From: Ophiura sarsii
Lineage: Eukaryota > Echinodermata > Ophiuroidea > Amphilepidida > Ophiuridae
Assembly: GCA_035610835.1 (NCBI GenBank)
Contig: CM069459.1
Location: 60,544,923 to 60,608,922 of the forward strand
Length of the DNA stretch: 64,000 bases
Reading direction: 5' to 3'
Shown: positions 1-9,797 of the stretch, piece after piece
How positions within the stretch are numbered: the first letter of the stretch is position 1
Layout of the letters: every line of letters begins with the position of its first letter
Notes under the pieces: model-generated
Seen by the model: the letters and a program-made list of their open reading frames with translations, nothing else
The model's database searches: none
What the model was told of the DNA's origin: nothing
Translations under genes and position numbers: made by a program

Positions 1-686
1 AACAGGTGCAAGCATGTCAAGAGAAAATGTTATTTTCAACTTTCATCATGCCCTTCAAAACCCTATATAACCACCATATCCCGTTGTTTAATCAGGGGCA
101 AACATTCCAACATAGGATATAGGATGTTGTTTACACGAATTTTGCTCAAAACCAAAACGTCTTATACTCTCTTTTTCAATCGAATACGCCTTTTGCCTCA
201 GACGCTCAACATCTCAGATACCAATAGACAACATTACATTTAAAGGTGTACTAAGAGATGTTTAATTTTTTTTAAATACAAAATTTACTTAATATTAAAG
301 ATAATAATTATAATTGGCCATTATTGTTGTTTCTACTAAAATAAACAGCAAAACTTGATTATAACATTGTTGAAATATGTTGAAATATCATCGCTATTTA
401 TTGAAACCAGACGGTGGGGGTCACGAAAATATCATTGTGGCAAAACCCCTGGTCATGTGCTGGCATCGTAAGAACACACCGGCAACATGAAAAAAAAAAA
501 CCCGTCGGGATCCGCCGTAGCCGCGCCGTGCTTCTTGAAAAGCCGTACAATTATCTAATATTAAATTGCAATTAATTCAAATTTCAGAGGGAAAAAAGCA
601 TTTGTATAGTATAAATTAAATTTCCAATGTTTAAACTGATAATTAAAACAACATCATTTGTTACAAAAACAAGACAAAAGAAAAAG
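1..686. other. No gene seen
   Basis: AT-rich sequence with short homopolymers. I see no supported exon on either strand. It is presumably an intron or upstream flank of the mosaic gene that becomes visible at 1405, since that gene's first visible exon is internal (entered in phase 1). Confidence 0.5.
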
Positions 687-807
687 TGACCCCAGTGAGA
701 TTCGAACTCACGCGTACAAGTTTTCATAGCTAATACAAGCCATTAGACATTGAAATAAGTAGAATGAGAGATTAGACCAACGCCTTAAACCACTCGGCCA
801 CCGTGAC
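687..807 (-). tRNA. Class II tRNA-like sequence (Ser/Leu type), probably degenerate
   Basis: On the minus strand it opens with GTCACGG, followed by GGCCGAGTGGTTTAAGGC, a good A box and D arm of Ser/Leu type. It ends with GTGAGTTCGAATCTCAC, a fully paired T arm and B box, followed by a T run suited to Pol III termination. At about 121 nt it is too long for a plain tRNA; an intron or insertion lies in the anticodon-variable-arm region. The two acceptor strands pair poorly and no clean anticodon stem can be folded. It may be a tRNA pseudogene or SINE head rather than a working gene. Confidence 0.45.
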
Positions 808-1404
808 AGTTACCGATTTCGAGCTAAACACGTTAATAATTTAAAATTACCCGTCATGTTCAAGAACTATTATATAACTTGCAAAAAAGAAAGGACACTT
901 AGAGTGGAGTTGGTTATTCGATGGGTATTCGCGAGTACGTGTTAAACCAAATCGAATTGCAAATTTAGGCAAATCGTGATCGGCATCGTCTGATTGAAAC
1001 TTTTTAAAAAACGCCCTCTATGTAATATCGTATGTAATTTGAATAATAGCGTAACGCTGACCACAAAATGCTGTCCGAGCCGGGGATGGAATATTTTTTC
1101 TTAATCCTTACATTTGTAAGCTTGTGTATGTAATACAATTATAAAAATGTAGAAATCCCGGTTTTTATCCTAATTGAGGGCGCAGCCTTTAACACATTAT
1201 TTTAGTATCACTAAATACCCTAGCCTGGATTCCACTTGCACAAGTCTCACGTACCCCTTTATCCCCGGGCCTTTATCATGATCCTATGGGATTTTCTGAT
1301 CCAAGAACACATTATGCTCTTACGGAACATAACACTAATGTAGCTCTAGATTTACAAATAATCAACGTTTATCTGTATATTTATATATTGTTTATACTTG
1401 ACAG
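808..1404. other. Intron or flank without recognised features
   Basis: No exon, repeat or RNA recognised. It ends in a usable 3' splice site (TTGACAG) just before the WSC exon. Confidence 0.5.
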
Positions 1405-1598
1405 GGCAAGTACCTGAATACCAGGGTTGTTATTATGACATATACAACGACAGGATTCTCAAGGATCTCAACGACTGCTCCGATACAACGTTATGCGACT
1501 GTTCGATAGAGCTACCCTATTGCGCTACTGAATTGATGACATTGGAGTTTTGTGAAAATCTATGCAGACGTAAAAACTACAAATTCTTTGGCGTTCAG
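1405..1598 (+). CDS. Mosaic secreted protein, exon: WSC domain, N-terminal half
   Basis: Internal exon with AG at 1403-1404 and GT at 1599, entered in phase 1 and left in phase 0. The 65 residues begin GQVPEYQGCYYDIYNDRIL and end NYKFFGVQ. They contain the typical WSC opening (GCY followed by spaced cysteines C-C-C) and the FFGVQ that precedes the Y-G-x-x-C-x-C-G motif, which the next exon supplies. WSC is a Cys-rich, putatively carbohydrate-binding extracellular domain found in secreted and surface proteins of animals and fungi. It lies upstream of antistasin-type, EGF and HYR exons on the same strand, so I read it as part of one large extracellular protein. The signal peptide and earlier exons are not visible in the window. 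Confidence 0.85.
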
Positions 1599-1737
1599 GT
1601 ACAGTATTTTATATTTGACCACGCGATGTTATGATGTCGGGGGGAGTCAATATATGGTAATTCGTATCGAGGTGGGAGACTCGTCTTTTACAATCTGATG
1701 ATTCTGTAAATATCGATAACCGCTGCAGATTGGAGTA

Positions 1738-2060
1738 GGGGTGTGCGACTCATCTTGCCAATCTGAAGCTACTTTTGTTTAACTTTGGGGATTGCCACAT
1801 TATTGGTGGTGACGCTGTTTTTTGTGTTGTCTGCTTTAGGTATTTAGAAAATGAATTCAAATACATTAAATAAATATTGTAACGTGAAGAATCATATATT
1901 TCAGGCTTGTAAAAACGATCCAGCATGTACGTTTTATCATTATCAAAACCGGACAATTGTTGGGAAACAGCAGCGCCACCAAACAGCGCCAGCAACAATG
2001 TGACAATCACCAAAGTTAAACAAAAGTAGCTTCAGATCGGCAAGTTGAGTCGCACACCCC
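1738..2060. mobile_element. MITE with about 65-bp terminal inverted repeats
   Basis: The ends are inverted copies: GGGTGTGCGACTCATCTTGC at the left matches the complement of the segment ending at 2060, and the match runs on for about 65 bp. It lies in the intron that splits the WSC domain. Its centre (1905-1967) holds exon-like sequence (see findings). A minus-strand open frame over 1750-2013 with a signal-peptide-like start is an effect of the repeat and lacks an ATG. Confidence 0.75.
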
Positions 2061-2091
2061 TGATTTAACGTCAATTTAATCTCTGTTACAG

Positions 2092-2251
2092 TATGGTAAC
2101 CAATGTTTCTGTGGCGGAGACGTTACCTTCCCAAACGACTGGTATGTTGCAGATCCAGTTGCAGAGTCTACTCGTTGTAGAACGCCGTGTGCAGGGAATT
2201 CTGGTCAATTATGTGGTGGAGGCTATTTGATGAGAGTATACCGCTTAACAG
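2092..2251 (+). CDS. Mosaic secreted protein, exon: WSC domain, C-terminal half
   Basis: AG at 2090-2091 and GT at 2252; entered in phase 0 and left in phase 1. The 53 residues start YGNQCFCGGDVTF and end GGGYLMRVYRL. This is the conserved second half of WSC (YG-x-x-C-x-C-G, then C-x-T-P-C-x-G-x3-Q-x-C-G-G-x3). Joined to the exon at 1405-1598 it completes a WSC domain of usual length (about 85-95 residues). The splice donor overlaps the end of a TTAA-flanked MITE (2249-2486), so the element may have supplied it. Confidence 0.9.
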
Positions 2252-2486
2252 GTATGATTCCCCATGTAGACGACAGTTTCCAAATATCACAAAATGTTTC
2301 AAAAATGTAAAAATTATTGAGTGTCATCCCCAAATTTATAATCACCATAAGAAATGCATTAAGATAAGTACAAATGTATCTAGTATTGGTTCAGTAATTC
2401 ATGAGATCATCAAGACTTTGAAATTTGGGAAAGGTTTTTGAAAATCTGTTTTGCATATGGTAAAACTAATAGCCGCGTGGAAAGTG
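2249..2486 (+). mobile_element. TTAA-flanked MITE (family with CACTTTCCACGCGGC ends)
   Basis: The right end reads AGCCGCGTGGAAAGTG followed by TTAA (2487-2490). The left TTAA (2245-2248) lies in the last codons of the preceding exon. The body matches elements at 54172-54391 and 32378-32874 and, inverted, 24016-24195 (shared cores AGACGACA and ATGGTAAAACTAATAGCCGCG). The left tip has diverged from the family consensus. TTAA target sites fit piggyBac- or Kolobok-type mobilisation. Confidence 0.65.
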
Positions 2487-2490
2487 TTAA

Positions 2491-3090
2491 CACAGCGTAT
2501 TAAAAGAAGGGAATTTAAAACCATTTTGCAATTCTGGTATCGTATCAAAGGCTTTAAACCCATTGATTTTTGACTAGTCATTTCAAATGTACAGCATTTT
2601 CTATGTTGTTTTCCCAAATCCACCAAAAGTGCTACTGTAACCATTTGTTGGTTAACCCAACATCACTAAAACGACTATCTTAAAACTCGGATGTGATGAA
2701 TTCTACAAATCGCGACTATTCAGGCCTATTGGAAATGGTAAACCAAGCATAAACTTGTTCCAGAAAACTTGTAATTTGATGGATAAAAGCTCCGTTTTTG
2801 GTAGTTTGCGTGCAAATTTCATGCGGAAATCTAAAAATAAACTTTCTGCCGAAAAATCTGCTCGTACCAAAAAGGTAATAACTTTTTTGCTCGTTTCGTC
2901 AGAAGATTTGGTATGATGACAAACAGGCTGTCGTAGCATGCGCACATACCAACATGTTAATGATATCATCTGCGCAGCTAATTTATGTTGGCCCTTTTTG
3001 ATGACTTTGGCTAAGCTTAAACCCAAGCTTGGCCGATCTGAGATCGACGTCTGTTTGTATTATAGCACTATCCCTTGACGATCCGGAGCA
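2491..3090. other. Intron without recognised features
   Basis: An open minus-strand frame at 2703-3026 has no domain signature. It is probably noncoding intron sequence. Confidence 0.45.
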
Positions 3091-3091
3091 A

Positions 3092-3836
3092 TTGGTGCAG
3101 TGTGCCCAGTATACTCTTGAGTGTTGTGTATTGATTTCACGATCCGGAGCAATTAGTGCAGTGTGCCCAGTATACTAGTGCAGTGTGCCCAGTATATTAG
3201 TGCAGTGTGCCCAGTATACTAGTGCAGTGTGCCCAGTATATTAGTGCAGTGTGCCCAGTATACTAGTGCAGTGTGCCCAGTATATTAGTGCAGTGTGCCC
3301 AGTATACTAGTGCAGTGTGCCCAGTATACTAGTGCAGTGTACCCATTATACTAGTGCAGTGTGCCCAGTATACTAGTGCAGTGTACCCAGTATATTAGTG
3401 CAGTGTGCCCAGTATACTAGTGCAGTGTGCCCAGTATATTAGTGCAGTGTGCCCAGTATACTAGTGCAGTGTGCCCAGTATACTAGTGCAGTGTGCCCAG
3501 TATACTAGTGCAGTGTGCCCAGTATATTAGTGCAGTGTGCCCAGTATACTAGTGCAGTGTACCCAGTATACTAGTGCAGTGTGCCCAGTATACTAGTGCA
3601 GTGTGACCAGTATACTAGTGCAGTGTGCCCAGTATACTAGTGCAGTGTGCCCAGTATACTAGTGCAGTGTGCCCAGTATACTAGTGCAGTGTGCCCAGTA
3701 TACTAGTGCAGTGTGCCCAGTATACTAGTGCAGTGTGCCCAGTATACTAGTGCAGTGTGCCCAGTATACTAGTGCAGTGTGCCCAGTATACTAGTGCAGT
3801 GTGCCCAGTATACTCTTGAGTGTTGTGTATTGATTT
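3092..3836. repeat. 22-bp minisatellite, about 30 units
   Basis: Nearly perfect tandem units of AGTGCAGTGTGCCCAGTATA plus CT, unbroken over 3154-3814 (661 bp, about 30 units of 22 bp). Variants differ by single bases (ATACT/ATATT, TGCCC/TACCC/TGACC). A lone unit at 3092-3117 and its spacer (CTTGAGTGTTGTGTATTGAT) recur at the right edge, so the array expanded inside a duplicated flank. It is intronic. Confidence 0.95.
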
Positions 3837-3946
3837 CGCGGAGCAACCTGTCATGGTCAAAACAGCTCTCTTTTCATAATAATTTAATGCTTCAATTTCA
3901 AGAGTCATCATTTCTAACCTAATGTATTGTACTTGGTCATTTACAG

Positions 3947-4066
3947 AACTGAGGTGTCCCCCTTTAAGATGCCCAGTCAACTGTGAACATGGTCTTGAAA
4001 TAGTGCAAGATAACCGCGGTTGCGATGTCTGTCAATGTGCTGCGCCGCCAATCGTCCCACCAACAG
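3947..4066 (+). CDS. Mosaic secreted protein, exon: antistasin-type domain
   Basis: AG at 3945-3946 and GT at 4067; phase 1 at both ends. The product (ELRCPPLRCPVNCEHGLEIV, then QDNRGCDVCQCAAPPIVPPT) has the antistasin cysteine pattern C-x4-C-x3-C-x2-G-x5-D-x2-G-C-x2-C-x-C. In leech antistasin and its relatives this small disulfide-rich domain inhibits serine proteases. In mosaic matrix proteins it may be structural. Inhibitory specificity cannot be judged here. Being a symmetrical 1-1 exon it can be added or lost without shifting the frame. Confidence 0.85.
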
Positions 4067-4403
4067 GTATGTATTACAGGGCGTTGTCACAATACACACA
4101 TAATCATGATAATACGCCAAAGAGGAATGTTCAGTTGGAATAAAAATGTCTTTTATTGATCTCAAACCGAATTAACGTTGACGGAGAATACAACTGCGAT
4201 TGTTCTTTAGATTTCCAGATCAAATTTGTCAATAACTGAACTAAACTCTAACTACTGATTCATCCCTCTTATATGCTTATATATTCATGAAAGCCTATTG
4301 TTACCATATGTTGTTCCAAAACACCAAGGCATGACTACGGCGATTGACAGGTTCAAAGCTTCTGTATGGAGTGTTTGTATTGTCTTATTTTGATATTTTT
4401 CAG
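4067..4403. other. Intron
   Basis: Plain AT-rich intron between the intact and the decayed antistasin-type exons. It ends with a pyrimidine-rich acceptor (TTGATATTTTTCAG). Confidence 0.5.
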
Positions 4404-4529
4404 AGCCAGGTCTACGTCGAGTATGCGCACCAGCCTGTCAACAGTTACAATCTTTACAGCCCTTACGGTCTACGGATAGACGTGTATGGATGCAATATTT
4501 GCCAATGTGTACCGCCGCGGATCGCTATA
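4404..4529 (+). pseudogene. Decayed second antistasin-type exon
   Basis: It follows a good acceptor (AG at 4402-4403). The frame expected from its phase-1 neighbours gives PGLRRVCAPACQQ, the start of an antistasin-type domain. The end of the domain, YGLRIDVYGCNICQCVPP, lies in a different frame, and one cysteine of the pattern is missing. A frameshift therefore divides the exon. No strong donor follows; a weak GTATAT at 4531 is possible. An 18-bp direct repeat (CGGATCGCTATATGTATA) at 4518-4535 and 5214-5231 begins at its end. Skipping this 1-1 exon would leave the gene in frame. Confidence 0.55.
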
Positions 4530-4535
4530 TGTATA

Positions 4536-5231
4536 TATATTATTACACCTCATACATATTTATAAGGGTATACTCTTTTTTGATTGGTTCATTTTTAACC
4601 AAGTCGGATAAATAAAAATACCTACCGAATGATTGTTTAGGTTTATTGTACTACCAAACATGCGAGAGTTTGACCAACTTCCTGCTGATCAACACCGTCA
4701 CCCGAATCAATTCTAGAGCCTATGAATATTACGTACATGTTAAATGGTGACGCCAAGTACGCGGTTGCTTGACAACAACAAACATATGGCGTCGTCTGCT
4801 AAACATCTGCCGAAGAAATTCGCGAACTAAACACACGCAAATTTTAGGCGTCTTTTGGATAACTATGCTGCATCAAAATCCGTGAAGGTCTGCAGCAATG
4901 ATTGTGAAGAACTAGGAAACGGGTTTAAATGATATTGTTCTTCTGCCAGGGGAATTGAGTCCGCCGCTTCTTGGCTCGCTGTTTGTACTGTATGTGTAGG
5001 CAGGCATAGGCCTACTACTAGTAGTAGTACTACGACTACGAGCCTACGCGGGAGCAACGTAAGCTTTCTTCGAGTTTTAATTTAGTTTAGACAATGAAAT
5101 ATGTATGAGGTGTAATAAAACAAATACAACATGGTTTCTTTCGGGAAAGTAGGGCAAACTACAGGCCCTTGGTGTTGGATGACTGGTGACTACCGCGTCG
5201 CCTAGTTCGGGCTCGGATCGCTATATGTATA
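4536..5231. repeat. Segment bounded by an 18-bp direct repeat
   Basis: CGGATCGCTATATGTATA occurs at 4518-4535 and again at 5214-5231. Just inside, TTATTACACCTCATACATAT (4541) recurs inverted at 5098-5117. This looks like an insertion with a target duplication, or a local duplication touching the decayed antistasin exon. Confidence 0.4.
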
Positions 5232-5425
5232 CTATCCAATGGAGGTTGCGTATCGACCGAGCCCTGATAACGTCACCAACAATTGTATAACATGACGCGG
5301 ATCTGGCTGGTTGCAATGATGATAGCATTATACAGATGTGTACTGGCACTATTAATGTATTTGAAATAATCTCTTTCCAACGGGAATTCCCCTAGATATT
5401 TATCGGAGGATTTTGCTAAATGCAC

Positions 5426-5495
5426 TGTCCTCGACACTCGCCGCTTCGTGGCTCGCTGCACTGTCCTCGACACTCGCCGCTTCGTGGCTCGCTGA
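5426..5495. repeat. Two tandem copies of a ~35-bp GC-rich unit
   Basis: The unit containing CGACACTCGCCGCTTCGTGG is present twice in direct succession. A related CCGCTTCTTGGCTCGCTG lies at about 4964. It is intronic. Confidence 0.6.
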
Positions 5496-5529
5496 TGTAT
5501 TAACATGCCGAGGACACATGATGTGTCTA

Positions 5530-6350
5530 CACTCTTAGAAGGTCAGGATCAAATATGAGACGAAAAGGATCAATTTTGATCCAGAAGCGGTATCACATAT
5601 GAGCTTACCCTTTCCGGATCAAAGTGATCCGACAAGCAGGATCAAAAAGTTTGATCCGAAATGGGATCAAATATTTCTGTCAAATGATACTGAAACGGAT
5701 CAAAATAATGATCCTTAATCGGATGTACCTGTAGCTTATGATCCTACTCCAGGATCAAACTGAATCAAAGAAAAAGTGAAAACATAGGGGGTCATCGGGT
5801 GACAGATTGTAAAAACAAGCATGCATGCAAGGGTCTTTCGGTGACACCGGGGCCAAAAAAAGGGGGGGGGTATTTTTGATGGAGCCTGGTGTGAAACCTA
5901 ATATTGATTGAGTGCCCCCACCCCCGGGTGCACACTGCAGACTATATATCGAGTGCAGTAAGCTTACTACATCGTGTAGGCCTAGTACATCGCAGTGATC
6001 GTGACATTTTGTGAGGAGCATTTTGACCGAAAATCGTACTGATGGCACTGGTCAGGTACAAGAAATTTGTTCACAAGAATAGAGCATGTTCAAACATAAA
6101 AAATAAAACTACTTTACCGACAAAATCATGTAACATTTTACAGATTAGACTGGATAACTTACCGCGGTATTTCACCCTTGTTTCAACTGTGGCGACCGAA
6201 TTCAAAAGATCGTCTGCTTGTCGTCTATCGGTTTGCGAAAGAGTGACGTCCGTCACTCATTGACCAATGAACTGTTTCATCGAATTGATCCGGAAATCAG
6301 ATCAAAGTTGATCAAGGTGAATTTGATCCGTTTGTTGATATTTATCAACA
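5530..6350 (+). mobile_element. GGATCA-rich inverted-repeat DNA element, copy 1
   Basis: It starts with CACTCTTAGAAGGTCAGGAT after a TA, then carries many GGATCA/TGATCC motifs. Its inner part (5935-6350) is an inverted copy of 24470-24890, so it belongs to the same family as 24347-25172. The right terminus is missing or diverged. About 180 bp of other sequence (5760-5935), including a short C/G tract, sits between the two family segments. Terminal TA and a long inverted repeat suggest a Tc1/mariner-type nonautonomous element. Confidence 0.65.
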
Positions 6351-6530
6351 AAGGTTGACGTTGCTTCACATTGTGCATCGACGTCGGACGATTTAAGCAA
6401 CGACAGGAGGGAGGGTAAACGTACCTCACGCGTTGCGAAGTGACGACAGTTTTGTTCCACTTGTGCTCTCTTCAGCAGCAAACCTGGCTTTATTCTGCAA
6501 AATACATCGTCGCATACCCACTGCATAGTT

Positions 6531-6635
6531 AATGATGATGATGACGACGATATGATGGCGACGACAACGACGATGATGATGATGAAGTTGATCTTGATGA
6601 CAACGATGACGACAATGATGATAACTACTATAATG
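6531..6635. repeat. Imperfect GAT/GAC trinucleotide microsatellite
   Basis: Runs of GATGATGATGACGACGAT-like sequence just upstream of the EGF exon's acceptor. It is intronic. Confidence 0.8.
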
Positions 6636-6662
6636 ACCATTATGGTATGATTCTTTTTTCAG

Positions 6663-6782
6663 GTATCTGTGACATGGAACCATGTAAGAATGGTGGCATA
6701 TGCTACGTTCACTCCCTGGAAACTAAGACATATTTTTGTGATTGTCTTGAGGGATATACTGGGGACAATTGTCAGTTTCAAG
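6663..6782 (+). CDS. Mosaic secreted protein, exon: EGF-like domain
   Basis: Acceptor TTCTTTTTTCAG ends at 6662 and donor GTAAGG begins at 6783; phase 1 at both ends. The residues GICDMEPCKNGGICYVHSLE, then TKTYFCDCLEGYTGDNCQFQ, have the six-cysteine EGF pattern (C-x4-5-C-x4-5-C ... C-x-C ... G-Y-x-G-x-x-C). The calcium-binding start (D-x-D/N-E) is absent, so it is a non-calcium EGF. A single-domain 1-1 exon is typical of shuffled extracellular modules. Confidence 0.92.
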
Positions 6783-6949
6783 GTAAGGCGATGACGAAAA
6801 AACACACCTGCTGTACGGCCAAAGAAGATTTTAAAGACACCATCACAATGCACTGTGTTTTTGCAAATTGCCCTAATTCTGGTGTTATCTTCATGTAAGG
6901 GAGGCAGAGTTAGTTATGTCTTTGACACTGCGCCCTCAATTTTGATAAA

Positions 6950-7110
6950 GCTGGAATTTGTACATTTTACAATTGTATTATTAACTGTATGAGCTTGTAA
7001 AATGCTGGAATTTGTACATTTTACAATTGTATTATTAACTGTATGAGCTTGTAAAAAGCTGGAATTTGTACATTTTACAATTGTATTATTAACTGTATGA
7101 GCTTGTTAAG
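6950..7110. repeat. Three tandem copies of a 54-bp unit
   Basis: Units starting GCTGGAATTTGTACATTTTA begin at 6950, 7004 and 7058 and are almost identical. It is intronic. Confidence 0.9.
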
Positions 7111-8104
7111 ATTCCACTAAGGGCTCTTGCCCAAACACAAGTAGAGATAAGCTCGAGGAAAGAGTGGGGAAAGCGCGATCTTTTTTTCTATAATTGTTAA
7201 AAGGAGTGACACAGGATCGGGATTAACACCTCACCTTGCCATCCTGTGGCCCAATCATAATCATAATTAATCAGGAAAGGTACTTATTGCCCTCAAATTA
7301 TCAAAGTTTGAATATAATCTTGATTTTAGGACTAATACCTATTACCACAGTGCAAAACGATATATTTTCAGTACATTTTGCAGGTTTTTGTGCGAATTTG
7401 ACTGTCCATGTTCTGTCAACACTGCTCAATTTGTTGATGATATCATGAGAGCGATACACAAGCTATCCAAAATCAAGGGAATATTTCTTGGAACTTTCAG
7501 GGTTATCCTATATAAATTGTGTACTTTAATGATCAAAAATATTATAAACTTGAAGAAAAATGTAAAGTTGAAAATTCCATTCGCTTTATAAGCGAGAAAA
7601 CCGACGTTTTGTAACACCTCTTTAACATGTAAAAGTATAGGGGGCCTATTAAGTGGTATCTCATAAGAAAAATCAGCCCTCTTTGTACAACAAAACGTCG
7701 TTTCAGATATTCAGATCTCAGGCCGGCTAAGAACAGAGGATGGGTCAATTTTAGGGAGTTTTCCGATCCGGTCTAGACTGGCACAGCAATACCCAAAATA
7801 TGTTCCTTGAAGTCGGTAGAATTAAAACAAACTGATAACCTTGCCAACGTACCGTGGATGGTTAATTGACATTTGACCTTGATTTAGGGTAGAATGTGAC
7901 ATGTGTTTCAAAACCACGTGTTTCACAGTTGTAAACCAGTCACAATGCATAAGTCTGCTTTCGTGATTTCGTCCGGGGATTTCGTGAGTGGCAACAGCAA
8001 AAATGACAATTATTAATGTTCATCTTGAATTCTGAGGTTAATTATATTTAAAAAAACACAATTCAACACTACTGCTGCGTACCCCTTTAATATTAACTAT
8101 TCAG
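7111..8104. other. Intron without recognised features
   Basis: AT-rich, with no domain-bearing frame. It ends in the HYR1 acceptor (ATTAACTATTCAG). Confidence 0.5.
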
Positions 8105-8362
8105 ACACAGCTGCTACTACTCCACCAGTATTAATATGCCCCGAAGATCAGCGAGTGAATGTAATTTTCGGACAGCCATTTATCCCGGTGAGCTACCCAC
8201 CAGCCTCTGCTACCGACTACAATGGTGATACAGTTATACCGGAGTATAGCATTCTAAGCGGAAGTATTTTTAATCTGGGTCGGACACCTGTGAGAGTAAC
8301 TGCAGTGGATTCGAAAAATAACAGAGCCAGCTGCACATTCACGATTGAAGTGTCCTCCTCAG
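8105..8362 (+). CDS. Mosaic secreted protein, exon: HYR domain 1
   Basis: AG at 8103-8104 and GT at 8363; phase 1 at both ends, about 85 residues. Hallmarks of the hyalin repeat: PPVLICPEDQRV near the start, VSYPPASATDYNGD in the middle (Y/W-x-x-P-x-A-x-D), the NLGRTPVRVTAVDSKNN stretch (G-x-T-x-V-x-x-x-A-x-D) and a final ASCTFTIEV. HYR is an immunoglobulin-like fold used in adhesion proteins, first described in sea-urchin hyalin. It is one of four consecutive HYR exons. Confidence 0.93.
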
Positions 8363-8607
8363 GTATGTATCAATGAAAGGTATCATTGTAAGTGATTTCA
8401 CAACACTAAGCAGCACATTTTTATACTAGAATGGGAGGAAAATATCAAATGGTACGACATCGCTTTAATACCATTTGTTGTAAAGAGTTCAACAAAAGAA
8501 AGTATACCACTTTGTTATGTCATTTTGAGTAATATTCAATTTTTTTTGACCAAACAAGCTAGATAGGCATTTAGATGAATCTCTTAGGCATAATTTGATA
8601 CCAAATT

Positions 8608-8632
8608 CCCCCCCCCCCCCCCCCCCCCCCCC
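8608..8632. repeat. Poly(C) tract
   Basis: An unbroken run of about 25 C. Similar intronic C or G runs occur at 10586-10611, 11591-11607, 11752-11774, 20918-20941, 45532-45549 and 47822-47842. Confidence 0.9.
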
Positions 8633-8904
8633 TAACAACAAAGATAAACCATGATTAGCACCATTTAAAGAAGAAAAAAATCCTATTTTCAAAAGTCTCA
8701 TTTCCAATACACAGCACAACAAACAAAGATTATAGCAACGGGGGCGTGCAGATGGTCAATATTCAATATCATAATGCCTTAAAAACTAAAGTGGATTCGC
8801 ACACTTATAAATGGTGGGGATTTAGAGTGGTGCAATAAATTATCAAATATTAACAGTCTGCTAGATATTGAAGGAGGTTCAGTTAAGAATCTTTTAAAAA
8901 ACTA

Positions 8905-9560
8905 TCGGAATGCCAGATCAATTTTGGAAAGATGTTTTCGAAGCATGGAGCAAGACTGTTTTAACATTTAAAAATGTCGACATCCCACAAATAATATTAA
9001 ATTCATTAAAAGTGCCTTATGGTATAACAATATAAGGATCGGTAAAAAAACCAATTTACTATCGACATCGGGTCTAAAATGGTGTTCACTTTTTTTCTTT
9101 CGTTAAGGAAATTTTTCAGACTTATAAATTTACTTTGACGCTTGAAAATAAGGGCTCAAAAAGAAAACTCTTGGACAAATGGGAAACAAAACTAAACATT
9201 AGTTATAGCTTTAAACAATGGTCCACTATTTTTTATACCCTTTAGATGTACTTTGACCGTGGATTTAAGATGGTTTCAATTTCGCGAATTATTTTAATAT
9301 AGGTAAACTTCTTTTTAGAGAAAATAGGGAAGAAAGACTCAAATGAATGCACCGTTTGCAAAATAAAAGGGAAACGATAGTGCGTATTATATTCTGTGAG
9401 TGCCCTAATGTTTTAAAATGTTATTTTTAGATCAAAGAAAAGGTGAACCTTACTTGAGCATGTTCAGCCCTTTGGTATTCTTAACCTCAAGGTGAATGCT
9501 CTAAACGTAATACTCTTATTATGCCGTTTCTATATGTATAAGAAATAAATGGAGAGAACC
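8905..9560 (+). mobile_element. Decayed L1/Tx1-type LINE fragment
   Basis: With several frameshifts and stops the plus strand reads MPDQFWKDVFEAWSK, then ILNSLKVP and WYNNIRIGKK, then a distal FCECPNVLKC-like piece. This order (FWxDVxxAW, ILNxPLWxNxxI, xHxxxECPxV) is that of the region after the reverse transcriptase in L1/Tx1 LINEs. It is far too broken to be functional. It lies in the intron between HYR1 and HYR2. Confidence 0.5.
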
Positions 9561-9797
9561 ATCGTTCCCCTTATTCAGGAAAAAGATAGAGCTATATTAC
9601 TGAAAAACCCATTTTCATGAAAAATAGGAACATTGAAATATTTACCAAAAAATGGGATTCAAACCCTAACACTCTTGAGTACTACGAATTACTACGATGC
9701 GGTGTGCTTGTGTCACCCGGCTCGGCAGTTGTTCGATATAATAATGCCCCAGGGTCCCAATATACATGGCGAAGTACACTGAGCCATGTATGTTTTT

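Noticed and set aside
1750..2013. Minus-strand open frame with a signal-peptide-like start
   Set aside because: It lies in a MITE, starts without ATG and mirrors the element's inverted arm.
6042..6263. 73-residue frame present here and, inverted, at 24550-24768
   Set aside because: It is shared repeat sequence of the GGATCA-rich element; no domain and both strands are open.
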